Below are positions 22,637-36,500 of a stretch of 64,000 nucleotides of DNA, one piece after another; within the stretch, counting starts at the first letter, position 1; every line of letters starts with the position of its first letter. A program made the translations under genes and the position numbers. The stretch lies in contig NC_052670.1 in the NCBI RefSeq assembly GCF_016802725.1, forward strand, positions 13,855,641-13,919,640. Reading direction: 5' to 3'. This DNA comes from Solenopsis invicta (Eukaryota; Arthropoda; Insecta; Hymenoptera; Formicidae). The notes under the pieces are model-generated. The model worked only from the letters and a program-made list of their open reading frames with translations. It searched no databases and was not told the DNA's origin.

Positions 22637-23795
22637 ATATAGGAAATCGAGAAATTGTAGGGAATAACGACCATCTTGTTAAATTTTTAATTTTTACTAT
22701 TGCGTTTGTTTACGACTATGAAGTCTACGTAAAAAAATAATTAACCGCACGTTGCAAAAATCTCGTTAAAACCTGTTCACTTCTGTGTGGAGACCCGCCA
22801 TTTGTGAAAAAATCGTTAACCGCAGTAAATTTTTCAATCGGAAAAAAAGCGAGCGATTAAATTGACCGAAACGACCGATACGCTTAATTATTAACCTTTA
22901 ATGTGCACGACCACAATTGTGCGGCCCGTGCTAGGAATTAATAAAATTTACGATGCATTGTATAGTATTGTATTGTTACGTTATACTACATTTTGTAATA
23001 GGGGCTGCGCAACAGAGGCAAATAGAGACCGTACAATTAGTTCGCATAATACATGTCGTACAATCAGTATCGGCTGTTTAACGCACGAATCGACAAAGAT
23101 ACGTTTTCATCGATTACATGACAGACAACATTAGCGTTACGCCCGCAATTATTGACCGATAAAGAGTTACTTCATTAAATGTTACAGTTATGACGCCGAA
23201 TCATTAGGCGTCCGTCCCTCATTAATTCAAACAAACAGAATAATGAGAATCGACTATCTTTCGTGAATTATTACAGTGTATGGCTAACCCCAGCAGCAAT
23301 TGTAATATAAATCGAAATTTAATTAAGAGGAATCGTTTAAATGTAAAGTCTTTGGACTAGTTGCGCGCTGATAACATTTTTTTGTGGGAAGAAAAAAAGG
23401 TCAACGCATTTTACTAATCGCAGGGATTCGTACGATTTCGGCGAAATCGGTTGGCACGAAATAAAAATGATTTACGAATGTTCGTCAGGATAAGGCGAAC
23501 ATGTGGTGACACCAATTGCGGCCGGAAAATATTGCACATCACGACAGCGATAAAAGAGCAACGTCATATTTATCGTCGACATCTGGCAACGTCATACGGG
23601 ATAAGAGCTCACGCGCTACATGTGGTCCTTTTTAATATGATAATGATGGATTTTTAAACATTTCATCACGACAAAGAACGCATCCACATACATGCTTTCC
23701 ACAAAGAGATGAATTTGCAAACTTCATGCATAAAACATGAAGAGATCTAAAACGATCCGATATCTCAGATAAAAAATTTCGAGGATATTCGCCCG
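22637..23795. other. Non-coding DNA, no gene recognised
   Basis: Mixed composition. Open frames of 68-77 codons on the plus strand (22901-23134, 23451-23657) have no recognisable domains or splice context. Confidence 0.4.
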
Positions 23796-23802
23796 CGTGT
23801 GT

Positions 23803-23879
<77 letters not shown>

Positions 23880-23880
23880 T
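23796..23880. repeat. Compound (GT)n(GA)n microsatellite
   Basis: GT dinucleotides with one TA interruption near 23807 continue to about 23860, then switch to GA until 23879. This tract creates the Thr/His open frames on the minus strand. Confidence 0.97.
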
Positions 23881-24049
23881 ACGCGGTATACGTCTGGTAT
23901 ACGTTGATCGTGATGCATAAATCATTCTTTTTGTGCCTAAAGAATAAGTGAGAGGAACGAAATTCTTATTCTCTAAAACACCGCGCTATTACCAGAGAAC
24001 AAAAGGATTTAAAGACGATTATTTTCCTTCTTCTTTCTTCCATAGAGGG

Positions 24050-24720
24050 CCGTAATTAAACGGTTTCACTTAATTAAAAGAACGGTATTTGCGGAAGTGC
24101 GCCGACGAGAGCCGGCGAGAACCGTTCGCACTTGTCGCGAGAGGTAACGCAAATTTGCGGTAGACGTCTTACCGCGCGTAATAATTGACGGTGACATGAT
24201 TAAAGTCGCGCTTAAACTAACGAAATATATCGCATTTCGAGGACGCGCGCCGCCTCGTTTGCGCCAATATTCAATAACGTCGCGTCGCGCTTTTAACGAT
24301 TACGCGCGTCATGTGTGCGAAACTGTTATAATGAGTTTCAACAAGCAATTTAGCGAGGCGCGCACGCGGCGACGAGCGCGCTAACGAACGTAGCCGGGTA
24401 ACTTTCTTTGCTCGATATAGTGACCAAGTGGAGGCGAACTTTTTCGCCGCCACGCGCGCCGCAGCTTTCTTGGTCCACCGCGCGGCCCGCAACAATGAGA
24501 AATGGGCGAAAAGCACGACAGTGAGCGGGTTTTATCCGGCGGGAAGAAAGGAACTTCTTGCGGAACAAAGTTCAGACATTAAACGGAAGCGTAGTCACGG
24601 AAAAATTGGGAAGAGTTTATCAGACGGATCGCCACTGCACCTACGTCTAACGCCGCAAATATCTGTTCCCGATCTCACGCAAGATCCCGACGAATAAAGA
24701 TCGAAAACGTGTGATCTAAA
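24050..24720. other. CpG-rich patch
   Basis: Many CG dinucleotides in an AT-rich background, with overlapping frames on both strands. The plus-strand frame at 24428-24697 (89 codons) has no recognised domain. A donor-like CGCG/GTAAGAC on the minus strand lies near 24166. It could hold an untranslated exon or a regulatory element, with no decisive evidence. Confidence 0.25.
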
Positions 24721-25997
24721 TGCGGAGAGTAGGAGAGCACACGCCAGTGGTAATTTCTTAATTAATTTTCTCTCTGTCAACTTTTTTTTTTTTTATTTCT
24801 TCACATCACTTATATTTTTGCAGTTGAAAGTTTGATGCGTAGGATAAGCAATCGGCAGAAAGTTTGAAGAGACAAATTATGAATTCAGGCATCGCGCGAG
24901 GCTCTCTCACTCACTCTCTCCCTCTCTCTCTCTCTTGCATTAAACTTACTTCTTTCGCTCCTCGGAATGTAAGAACACAATGTAAATTCCTCCAAGTTAT
25001 GCAGAGCCGTCTTCCTCCGATCGTTTCCGGCTGCTCGAAATTAAGGGTAAGAATTCTGCGGAGTTCGTGCCCGATGCGATTTCAGAACTAAGATTTTAAT
25101 ATAGATAGCTAGTCGGTCGGATTCAAACGCGGAACTCCGACAGGAACTACAGACAGACGTGCGGCACATTATTATTTAGATTTTCGGAATTCAATCGAAT
25201 GTCAATAAGAGGACCGTCGGGGCGCGCGTTTCGAATTTCAAATTTCGTAGGCGTTTTTGAAGTCTGCGGCAGTTCATAAAGTTGTAAATATTATCTATTT
25301 ACGCAAAACGAGCGCGAACTTTATGCATCCCTCGGGGTCGTTAAAATAATTAATCGCTTTTATCGCGCGCCCGTAAATATACACGACAAAAATATCTCGT
25401 TATCGAGATATCAAATGCTAAGAGTGAATAACGTCCATTCCGTGCTTAGAAACGTTTTAAGAACGCGTAACGGAACAGGGAAATGCTAATACAGCTCTAC
25501 CGAAGAAAAAAACTACGTTATCAAACGGTGTAATTATCATAACAACTCACGACATAAAAAGAATATAATAATCGTTTGCTAAATATAATTTCCAAGATAC
25601 GAGAAATTATACGATATACGGGAGATAGACACAAAGTAATGTGACCACCAGGAAAGTACATTACTCATTTTATTATAATAATAAGAGATTGACCTTACTC
25701 TTTAATACAGAGCTTATTCTTGTCGGAATAAGGTCAGCCCACGCTCGAATAGCCACCAGTGCAATGTCATACCATTCATCTAACACCTTTCTCAAAAGGT
25801 ATTGGAGAATACTTGAGAGATATTGGAGAAGAAAATCTGCTTCTCTGCCCTTCAAACTACTCGTAATGATTTGATGATACTTAATCGGACTTTTACGATA
25901 AGTAGAAAAAAACATTAAAATTTTGGAGAAAATTATTAAAAGGCAATATAGTGATGTGTAGATCAAATAACGAGCATATTTTGGGTGTTAATATAAA
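24721..25997. other. Non-coding DNA, no gene recognised
   Basis: Contains a CT-rich run at about 24900-24940 and otherwise ordinary AT-rich sequence. Confidence 0.4.
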
Positions 25998-25999
25998 TA

Positions 26000-26238
26000 C
26001 ACAGAAAAAAAATTATTATTAAATCAACAATTCATTGTTTCATGTTTAAGCAAGAACATGAAATCTTCTTGGAAGAATTTATAATCTTAAACAGACGTAA
26101 TTTGCTTACATAAAGAAAATTCTTTTCTTCGTGTAAGCAAATTAATGTTTTAAGATTATAAATTCTACCAGGAAAATTTTATATTCTTGCTTATATATAA
26201 AACAATGAATTGTTAATTTGATGCTATTCTTTTCTGTG
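26000..26238. mobile_element. 239-bp palindromic MITE
   Basis: Ends CACAGAAAA and CTTTTCTGTG are flanked by TA (25998-25999 and 26239-26240). Inner arms pair along their length: TCAACAATTCATTGTTT with AAACAATGAATTGTTAA, and TTATAATCTTAAA with TTTAAGATTATAA. A second pairing (TTTGCTTAC / GTAAGCAAA) closes the centre. No coding capacity. Confidence 0.85.
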
Positions 26239-26240
26239 TA

Positions 26241-28259
26241 GTTTATTTTTGCATTAAAACTAACACCAAAGATATTGCAACAAGATTTGGTTTTTTTTAG
26301 CCAACAGTTACTCAAAATTAAAATAATTTTTCATAATCAATATACTAATAATAATTTGTCTCATATTATATATACCAACATCAAAAACATTGATTCGCCA
26401 AAATTTGACAGATATATAACGCATAGTACAATAATTCTTTTTAATCAAGCAAAATTTAGATTATAAACCGTTTCCTTAAAAACTGTTTGTTAATATAAAA
26501 GGATACAAATCGATTCATCTTTGCCCAGCGAAAATAGATTGAGTTGTTGAGTCATTGGTCAAATCTGATATAATCTTTTGTACCGTTTGATATATATGTT
26601 CTGATATGTGGAGTGTGAGGTGATGAATGGAGCATGTCACCATTATGAATGATCGTATTTAATTGATTTCTGGGAACATGATTTTGTAGTGCAAATGGTT
26701 GTATACTATTCAGTTTGTGGAATTTTTGTATGAACAGCATGAGTGTAACTGTGATTATTCGGTCTACATTACACACTGTAAAAAAATTTTGTGTAAAATT
26801 ACATTTATTATAGTGAGTGATTTTGAGACTATAACGGTTGTAAAATTCAAAAATTTCTTAATTTGTAATTAAGTAAATTATAAAAGTAAACTTACAATAT
26901 GTATGAAAAATTAAAGGAAAGATGATGTAACAATGCTTTTTTGTATATGTATTATTATGATTTAAAATATTATCTATCATACATGTTATAAAGTATTATG
27001 AATGATAGAATGATTCTGTGACCGTACATAGTGATGCTAGAACATGATGCTAAAATTTTTATGCACATTTAACGCTAATCGCATTATTTTTTTTCATAGC
27101 GATACAAGGAATATTACTGTTATATTATATTATACTGTTGTGATGTTACTATTATTAGTGCAAAGTTTCAAAATTTTTTAGTGTAATAGAAAGATACTCT
27201 GTCAAAAGTGATTATTCAAGAATTATATGGCGTTATTCCAACAAGAATAAAATTTGTATTAATAAAAAATGGTAGACTAATTTTTTATTAATGAAACAAT
27301 TGAGTATATATTTCTTAAAATATTATAAATATTTATGTTATTTTATCTGTTCTCTATACAATAAGTTGCAACAAATTGTCACTTTGAAATAAAAATTTTC
27401 ACTTTAATCTTATAATTATAACTTTACTATCTTGTATCTCCTTCATAGTTGTTTCTATATTACAAATTGTAATTGTGACTTCTCGTTAAGTAACGCTACG
27501 TCTCCGGCACGTAGATTACGAACATCAGACTTTGATGCAAGATTCAATTATTTAATCAGTTGAAGTAGATAAAGTTTATAAGACGTTATTTAGCTTTGAA
27601 GTTGTCTCTCTTGGCTTTTATGTCCATTGATCTTGGTATCTCATCTTAATCCGTTAATGGAATTACGGTTCATCAGGATAGCTTCGTCGAATTAGATCCG
27701 TCAAAGTTAGATGAGATAGCTTCGGATTAGAAAACACAAGTTAACGTTACTAGTAGCCGATGGGAATAATAATGAAACTACCGCCCTATATTGCCGTTGT
27801 TTGCTCGTGACGTGACAAATTTCATCAATCGGATAATCCTAACTTAACTTTCCCCACGTAAAGTAATTCAACAATTCAACAGTGATAACATTCCTCAGAA
27901 TTGTTTGGCACATATTTAATTAACGAGCGCTGTCTAGACAGCGATCAGGTATTGAAGCGAATCAACTGAGAATCTCGTACATTCACGCGATTCTCCGCAT
28001 GTCGGCATATATCGCCGGCACGTTCGTGCCAAACGGCAGGTATCGAATACCTTAATGGGAACTACCTAGAAGCGTGGCATACCACGGCGCAAAGCGAGTA
28101 ACGAGTAAATTTGGAGATAACCGAAAGTTTCGCGCGCAATTGCCTGGCCGCAATCGGTTTCTAACAAAAAGTGGCGAAGCCGAGCGCTTCAAGAGCTTTT
28201 GTAAAAAAAAACATCGGGTCTCTTAATTATCTGGATTTGCTGTCAATCACGATTTGATT
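26241..28259. other. AT-rich DNA, no gene recognised
   Basis: Very AT-rich to about 27480, then of mixed composition. CACTGTAAAAAAATTTTG near 26773 looks like one end of a small TIR element, but I could not find its partner. Confidence 0.4.
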
Positions 28260-30560
28260 GATAGCAAATCAATAATAACGCTGAAGGAATGTACGTCGAA
28301 ATTGAACTCGCAAACTTGCGCGCGGTAGACATAGAGGACACGAAAATAAATCGCATCTTCGTCGTGAGCGCTAAAGCCTCGGAGCGCTTAACACAGCACA
28401 GCATACAATACAATCGATTTATTCATACACAGTGGCTGAATACACTCCGGTCCACTCACGGCGGTATGGGCCGTCCAATAAATATCGAAAACGAGTGCTC
28501 GCACGCAGTCGAGACTAGAGTACGTTACGCGTAACTCGCGAGAAGAGCTCATTCCACGAAGGGGTGCCATCGATCGAAAAAAAAATCTGCGGAATCTAGA
28601 GGCCGGGCAAACGAGCGACCGGACCCGAGATGGTACGTGCTACACGTCGGTCTGTTCACATCGGGTCGGGGCGACGAAGAGAAAGAGCAAAAGAGAGATA
28701 GAGCGAGAGAGAGAAAGAGGGGGGGGGTGGAAAGGGAGGGAGGGGAAAGAGAGACACGACCATGGTGGGCGACGGGGCGAGGGATGGTGGCTGGTCGGAA
28801 GATAGGAGCTTGGATCGATCCTAGCCACCACCACTACGAAAGGGAGAGCGGAGCCCGTCGTCCGGGTCTGGTACTGGTGAACCGTACGTTGTACGGTACG
28901 TTGTACTACAGAAACCAATCGCTTCCTCTACGCAGGTGGCTTCCACGCGGCGAAAAATCGCATTCCCTGCGGTTTGCCGCGACAAACGCAAATGACGTCG
29001 GCGAACACGTGCCACAAGTGCAGCGACAGCACCGATCGCCCGATTATCGAGGAGGTAATTCCTCGCGTGCCCTGCCGCGGGTAGCGACAGGTGGGAGTGT
29101 CGACAGGCGGCCGGTCGACTGTTAATCCCGCAAATACGAGCGCGCGTTTGCACGCTGCGTGAACTCGGAACTCACTTTGCGAGCTGATAGAGCTTACCGG
29201 GTGCTCTCGACCCCCTAGGCCAGGGCTCGCACATACGCGATACCGTTCGCCTTTGCTGCCATTCGGTCTCCCGCAAGTGATTTGCGTGGGCAAAAGCCGC
29301 GCCAGGGGTACGGCGGAACCAACCGCGGTCGCGTTTCCACGCGGTGACGACGCGCGCGCAGCTTCACGCTGGCGGCTTGATCGTTTTCGGCTACAGTCAC
29401 CCGGTTTTGCGCGGTTTCGCCGCTAGTTGGGGAAAACGCGCCGCAAAGACAATCGCCCCGAGCACCCGCGCGTACGTCCGAAAAGTCCATCGATCGCCGC
29501 GGTTCGCGCCACGAGAACGATTATTGACAAGCCTTCGATGTAACACCGTGCGATACCGATCGACCCTCCACCCAACTACCCTCTCGGGATTCTGTAATAA
29601 TTCAGGACGTACCAATGGTGAACATTTGCATACGCGGGGTAAGAGGGAGGAAGGTTGAGAGAAAGAGAGAGAGAGAAAGAGAGAGTACCGAGCAGGCTCT
29701 GCACGGTTGGCTTGACTATTGATCAAACCGGAAAGATTCGCCAAATTTTTCCGCTCGCCCGAGCTCCGGTATACAATATCTCCCGGAAAAGAGAGAGCCC
29801 TCAGCAAACACAAAATCATTGATGCCACGTTATTACCATGCCATTCAATAACATGCAACGTTCTCAAACAAGTCATATTTAAAGTTGTGCGCAACGTCAG
29901 TATGGACGAGCTTCGATCGTGAATTGGGGATAACGTTTTCCAAACATTTGGACGATGTTCCAACAAGAATCGTGTATCGAGCAATCTTTGCAGAATGTTT
30001 GTACAATATGATTTCAAGAAATGGACATTTCAAGTGGGTCTCAATGTCCTGAAGAGCCTCGCAACAAGTCTTCCACGACGTGCCCCTGCTACAACACAGC
30101 CCGACGCGACGTTCTTTTTGTTTTCACGAGGACAGGGACGCGTGGTATATCACTCCCGCGCTTACGTTCGAGGACAAATATTTTCGTTCCTCTGATCGAT
30201 TACGGAACGTAAACTTGTACAGCGTGCGGCCACTTGGAGCGCATCTTGCCGCGACTTAAGGAGAGTCATTCGTCAGAGTTGACCGAAGTTTCCGTGCCGT
30301 CGGGAATTTTCTCTGACGGGACGGATGGGTCGAACGAAAATGAAGCAAGCGTCTCGAATGACACATGTGAACGAGCATATTGCTCGCATATTACTTGGTA
30401 GCGTAAAAGCGTTCGTCGCCGCAAGTAAGACAGAGAGTGAGAACGGTGCCGCGGGTGTATGTATGTACGAGAAGAATAAAGTATCATAATTTCGTGACTT
30501 CTTATTGATGTCCGCGATCGTACGTTCGTGGACGAACGCTTTGTGATATTAAACAGCCTT
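28260..30560. promoter_or_regulatory. Broad CpG-rich region, possible promoter or 5' exons
   Basis: About 2.3 kb rich in CG with purine tracts (28680-28755 and 29655-29690). Strong donor-like sites are readable on the minus strand: CCG/GTAAGC at 29198/29197 and AAA/GTGAGT near 29175. These are consistent with an untranslated or short coding exon of a minus-strand transcript, possibly a distal Syt7 promoter. Long open frames occur on both strands (206 codons minus at 29397-30017, 162 codons plus at 28637-29125). They are expected in CpG-rich DNA, and none has a recognised domain. Confidence 0.35.
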
Positions 30561-33500
30561 TTTGCAGGGAGCACAAGAGGATTATTTATGCAGGATGAGG
30601 AACATCCATTCGCTCTTCGCTCTTACCTCAAAGCGAACGGCTTTGCTTCTATCTTCTCCTAAGAACATTCGCTTCATGCCCGCCCATCGATAATACCGAA
30701 CGCAATAAGCGAAGTTCTCAATTTTCGATCGACTTTTGCCCAAATTTACCGACAAAAAGAATCGATGATGAAGGGATGGAAGAAGGGTCGTCGTAATACC
30801 TTGAAAGATCTAATACCCGAATCACCCCGGCGATTGTGTTTCTTGGCCACTCGAAAAGAAGCTACTGAAATGAAACTCCTTTCTGATTAGTCAAAAGACA
30901 CAAGCGCAAACGCAGACGCAATCGCTATGAGATAATATGATTCGGGAATAAGATGGATAAGGCCTATTGCACAATGAAAAGCATTTAGAACGGTGAACAA
31001 GGGAACGTATAATAAATTCGAAAGTGCTCGTATAAAATCGTATCTTTATGATTGATCAGATTCGGGAGCGCAGTGGAGAATAAAAATTCAACGTGCACAA
31101 AATTTATTCTTATTGCCTGTCGCACGTTCCGATATTCTTTTTATTGCGCACACGGTTTTCCACGGATTAAAATGCATTGGCCGTGTTATTCTTCTATTTC
31201 TATTGTTTGTGCGTTCTATCAGGCAATAGGTTGTTTGGGCCAAAGGCCACCGTCAAATTTACGCACACGATGGTCACTATGGTGACTTTGGGACTTGCCT
31301 GCGGCAATTAAGACGTCGCTGCGGTCGTTACGACCGCGACGACCACAACGCGACGCCTCGGAAATTTAACGAGCGCATTACTTTCTCTCTGTCTCTCCTT
31401 CTCTAACCGCGAGAATAGTAAAAAGTCACTCGCCCTGCGTGCCAGGCGGCCGGAAGACAGGCGAGCAACAGGTTCCCTCTCCTGTGCACACACGTAAAAG
31501 CATCCCCGCGTCGATTCCTCCATTCAATTACTCGCCCAGTTTCGTCGTTAATCCGCGGATTCTTTACGACGGAAGGATAACGAGTCTTTTGAAAATCAAT
31601 AAGCGCGAGGGGCGAAAGAGGGGGAGGGAGAGAGGTATGCGTTACGTTACGAGGAAGGGCTCGGGGTATATCGCGCGCGCCTTCCTTCGTTCCAGAAACG
31701 GTGAACACGCTATATTTAGATGTTGTATATAGGGTCACCGAGAGAAAATCTACTTAATAGCAGTAAGGCGATATCACTTATCGAATATCAGGACGATGTT
31801 TCATTAGTGAAAAATAAACCCTCTCTCTGTAGACGGTATTCGAATTTTTTTTTCCAGCATTATCTCGCAATTACGACTGATACAAAAGTAAATTCCGTAA
31901 TTAATACGAAGATAAGGGGCTTTTTATTTAGACGAAGGAGGTAATAATTTTATCATACGTCTTAATCCTAACTTGCCAGACCCAATTTCCAATATTAAAT
32001 CGCCATTAATACGTCTTGATTTCATTTTACTAAGAAAAGATCGTCTCATAGTCGAAGAGTGTCACCTTACTATCCTTTTATAAGAAAGCTCTTTAGGATA
32101 CTTTATACACTCGCTATCCTCGCTTAAAAACTAACTTTTCGCAAAGACGCGACACCTTTTTGTATCTTTTCACGTACCACGCGGAGGATACGTCAAAAAC
32201 AATGAAATTTTCCAGTCTAGACTCGGTCTGAATAACGACGGTCGTTTTCCAGTATTGTTTACGGCGCCGCTGATGGGCGCGCAAAGGGAATATTTCATTT
32301 CTATTTTGCCTCCATCTATTCCCCGTGCGAAAATTCGAGGCTAAAGTGAATGCAGGCATCAATCCAATTTTCTCGCAAAACTTATAGACGGGTTTTATTC
32401 CCTTTTTCAAGACAAACTGCAAAACTCATTCATCTACGCCACCGGTACTAAAATGATTAGTAAACATGTTTATTTTATTTCCACCGCGGAAATCCTCGGA
32501 ATTTCCATTAAGACTCTCTTTTTTTAAATTTTAAAATATTAATTATTGCAAAATGTGTTGAAAACAGAGTACGGTGTTAGTCAGGAATTAAAACTCTGAA
32601 ACACGATTTACTTCGTAGAATCGTTATTTAATTAAAATGTTCACGTATCTCTAACTAATATCATTTTTATCGAAAAACTAGCATATAAATAACGCTTTCA
32701 ACACAAAAACGTGTACTTAAAAAAAAATGTATGCATGCAATCACGCATGTATATTTGCAGATAAGGTTTACACGGTACGCTGTAGGTATATCGCAAATTT
32801 GCAATAATTCCTCCCTTTTTAACAGCAAGTTTCCCAACAAATTTACTTTTACATTATGCCACGGTATGACACGTTGCGATATTGAATGCATAATCGATTC
32901 TAGCGACCGGCAGAAAATAGACGCCAACCACACAACGAGGAAGTTAATATAAGTTTTTTTCTTCCTTCCCGCATGACGTCCTTATTAAAGAGCTACGTCC
33001 CACTTGTCAAGCATCAACCTAGTTCTCCAAGCAGCTGTGCCCGATCGTGATCGCACCGATATAAAATTCAGAGCCTCGCGACGTGACTCTGCTTCTTATA
33101 CAGCTGAACGTGTTTTGTGCCACTTCATACTTTTCTACGTACGCAACGCCCGACGGAATGTAGATCGAACGAACCGTACAGTCGTGGAATACAATGTATA
33201 GATTATACAAGGTGAGTAAAGAGTTTGACATTAAAAACGAATAACCTAAGCATTATAGGATTTAAATTAAATATTACGCGGGGTGTGTACTACGGAGAAA
33301 AATCGCGAAAACACTTGGAAGTTTTAGAGGATTTCGTTTTTACATCTAAAAATATCATAGATTTACATTGGATTTTATTTACTCGAGGAAATTTTTAGAA
33401 TTTTACTTTCAATTTTTATCTTTTTCCGACAAAATTATTTCTTGTATTTTCAGTGATTATATTTCTATCCAGTGATGTAAACTACATCCATGTATTGTAG

Positions 33501-36500
33501 ACAGATCGTTATTTATATTGGTTTATATTATTTCTTTCTAGTTGAATTTCCAATTTAATAATTTAAATTTCAAACAGTTTTTTCTTGTAATTGCATAATT
33601 AAAGAGTATTAAAAAGTACGTGTAATATAATAAATTTATTTTAAAACTAGGTTAAAAAATTTTTTGATATTATCTGGAATTTTGATTTAAATTCCTGGAA
33701 AATTTAGAAATTTTGGGAATACTCAGTAAATTCATTTACAAAATGAATTTGAGTAGACACCCTCTTACGGGATAAGTGCGTTTGTATGTAAATATTGTGA
33801 TCTTTTCTTGAAACTTTTTAATCTTCTAAATTTAAATAATGATCTTTCCCGCACATGTTTCACACAATGAGTGAGTTACACGTTTATATGGTATAGGACT
33901 TTCGAATTCGTGGAGATTGAAATACCGAATAAATGTTCTGTACGGTGAAATATAGAACTTTTAGAGAAGTAAACTTAAATCTATTACCGACCAGATGCTG
34001 TTGTAAGTGAAATAGGGAAGTACTTTATATTACATTTTCCGTGTAAATTGCCCTTAAAATATTTAGAATAATCTCTCGCGCTGCGAGAAAGAGTTAATTT
34101 TATGTATATGCGCAGCTTCGTACATTCAGTATCGTGTAAGTCGGAACTTTACTCTGGCGAAATTTCGTTTATGTGCGCGAGATTCCTCTCTTCTGAGATT
34201 CCGTCGTGCGATTTTTTACGCTTTCTAATTTCCCGCGCCACGAAATAACTCAGTAATTTGAAAGGGAGGGGCGCTCAGCGACTACCGGTATTTTCCCTTC
34301 TTCGGAACAATGAGCGGTCGCGGCGTTCTTCGAGCGAAAAACTCGAAACAAAAAAAAACCGCAGCGCAAATTGCACCGCACCGAATTTGCCGGAACCGAC
34401 GAGAGTAATGAATATTCGCGTACGTTAATGAAAATACATTTTTTCAATTAAGCCGCTGTCTATCGAGGTTTTACGCGAGTACATATCGAATTTTGCTGTC
34501 ACACTATCGTGTTCTGAATTTCTGGTTTATATGAAGTACACCGTACCTGCATCCCCGTTATAAAGCGTACGTGAAATGGGTATTTCATCGGGGAATTATT
34601 AATGGTGTCTAGTTAATTTTCAAACCTGCCATCACTATTAGCGATCAAACTAAATTACGATAAGGGGTTTTCCATGAATTTGAAAGCGTACTCGATGAAA
34701 ATTAACACATTTTAACTTAACGACAATTTAATTTCTCTCTCTCTCTCTTTCTCGCTCTCTTTCCCTTTCTACCTATTTACCTCTATTTGCCTCATACATC
34801 ATTTCATATCCATTACTCGAGGCTCGAGGTAAAAGTTATCGTCAAATAATACATTTTCATCAAATTTCCGCTAAGATAAAAATAAAAATATTTCAAGAAT
34901 TTTTATAGCCGAAACGCGTTGTGCAATATCCTTAAAGCATCTTTTATTTATTATCAAAGCGCGGAGATTTTTATGTTCAATAACGAACCGACACAATATC
35001 TATCGACGTGTTGCGAACGACGTAGCATATTGCGGGGGTATTTCGTATTGATATAGGAGAGCGCGAGTGCAACTTTTAGAACAAAAGAAACTTCCAACCG
35101 TATCGGCTATCGCGGCCATCGCATTCGTGAGCTTTCACAAACATCGCTTCTTCTCCTGGATCGAATAGCTGTGGGTGAATTTTGTGGAAAATTCGCAGAT
35201 GGCCGAGACGGTCGATTCCTCTTGTCATAATGACATATCTTCCCCGATGTTTATGTGTCTCCCTTCGCAATGTTTGCTCCACAGATTTATCGAAATAGCG
35301 GAAATCAACACTCAGACGAAGACGAAACGGTATCACGTAGCACCATAATACATCCAGTATACACGTCCAATATGCTCAAATTTATTGTGCTGTCGTTAAT
35401 CCACTCGCGTATCTAAACTTACAATTACTTTCAATAATAAAGTGTTTAATTTTAAGTTATTTAAATATCTTGCTACTGTCTTTATTTTTTTTAATACTTA
35501 AAAGTGTTTTAGTTTCGAATGGTGTTTAGATTTAAAATATCGAAACCGAAAATCTTCAACAGCTTTAAATATTTTAGTGTTTTAAATACGATTTAACTCT
35601 TACATTAATGGGAGAAACGGTATCTCATTTCTACAAATCTGAGTAACTTGCGTCTGATCACTTGTTTAACTATTAAAAAATCCAGTTTAAAAGAAGTCTC
35701 TAGGAATACATAAACATACCTTCAAAACCTTTTTAGAACAAATGTCAATATTTCCTTCTTGGAAAAAAGTAAAATGTGTTATAAACTAATTATCGAAGTT
35801 TAGTCATACACACAAATTGGATAAAAGAGCTATTTGATTAAAAAAATTATAACTTTTTAGAATAAATAATAAATACATATAAAAAAATGAAAGTTTCTTA
35901 ATTTAGCCATAAAGCTTTGAAAAAGAACACAAGAAATTAAAATTCTTCAAAAAGTATAATTATTCGAGCACATAAAGATGAATATTTTTTGCAATAAAGA
36001 TAAAAAAAGAAAAAAACCGAGTATCGCGAAAATAATGTCTTCCTCAAGAGGCTCAACATTGTCTTGCTCGAACATAATATTCGACTCCTCAATTTTATTC
36101 GCAAAATTCATTATTACTTTAAATATATAATTTTCTTTTAAGATTAATAATTTTTTAATAAAAAAAAGATTCAGATAGAAGATTAATATACAATAAAAAT
36201 AGAAAAAATACCATAATTTTCACAAAACTTTCACTTTTCTCCAAAAAGACAAAGGACGTTGTCTACGATTTTGGGTCACTAGCGCTTGACACAGACATCA
36301 ACTCCTTGCTGTTCGCAGGGAAATCAATGGTTTCGGTCGTTTCACCGCATAAAGGTTCTTTCCACCATAAACTTTTTTACGATGGAATAAAGAGTGGAGA
36401 ATTCTGAGATTTTGAGAAACTGCTATGAATAGAAATTGATTAGATACAAGTTACCTAGATTTGTAAAAGTCTAAAACATTTTTTTATTATTTAAAAATAC

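Noticed and set aside
25085..25145. Possible tRNA T-arm (GTTTGAATCC on the minus strand)
   Set aside because: No acceptor stem, D-arm or anticodon arm can be built around it.
28637..29125. 162-codon plus-strand frame rich in Arg/Glu
   Set aside because: Its charged start comes from a GA-rich tract, and the rest has no recognisable features.
29397..30017. 206-codon minus-strand open frame, the longest in the window
   Set aside because: It lies in CpG-rich DNA where stops are rare. Composition is irregular, no domain is recognisable, and open frames overlap it on the other strand.
30560..30720. Minus-strand ATG stretch MKRMFLGEDRSKAVRFE ending at a strong donor in phase 0
   Set aside because: It could splice directly to the C2A exon by phase, but nothing else supports it, and such sites occur by chance in 64 kb.
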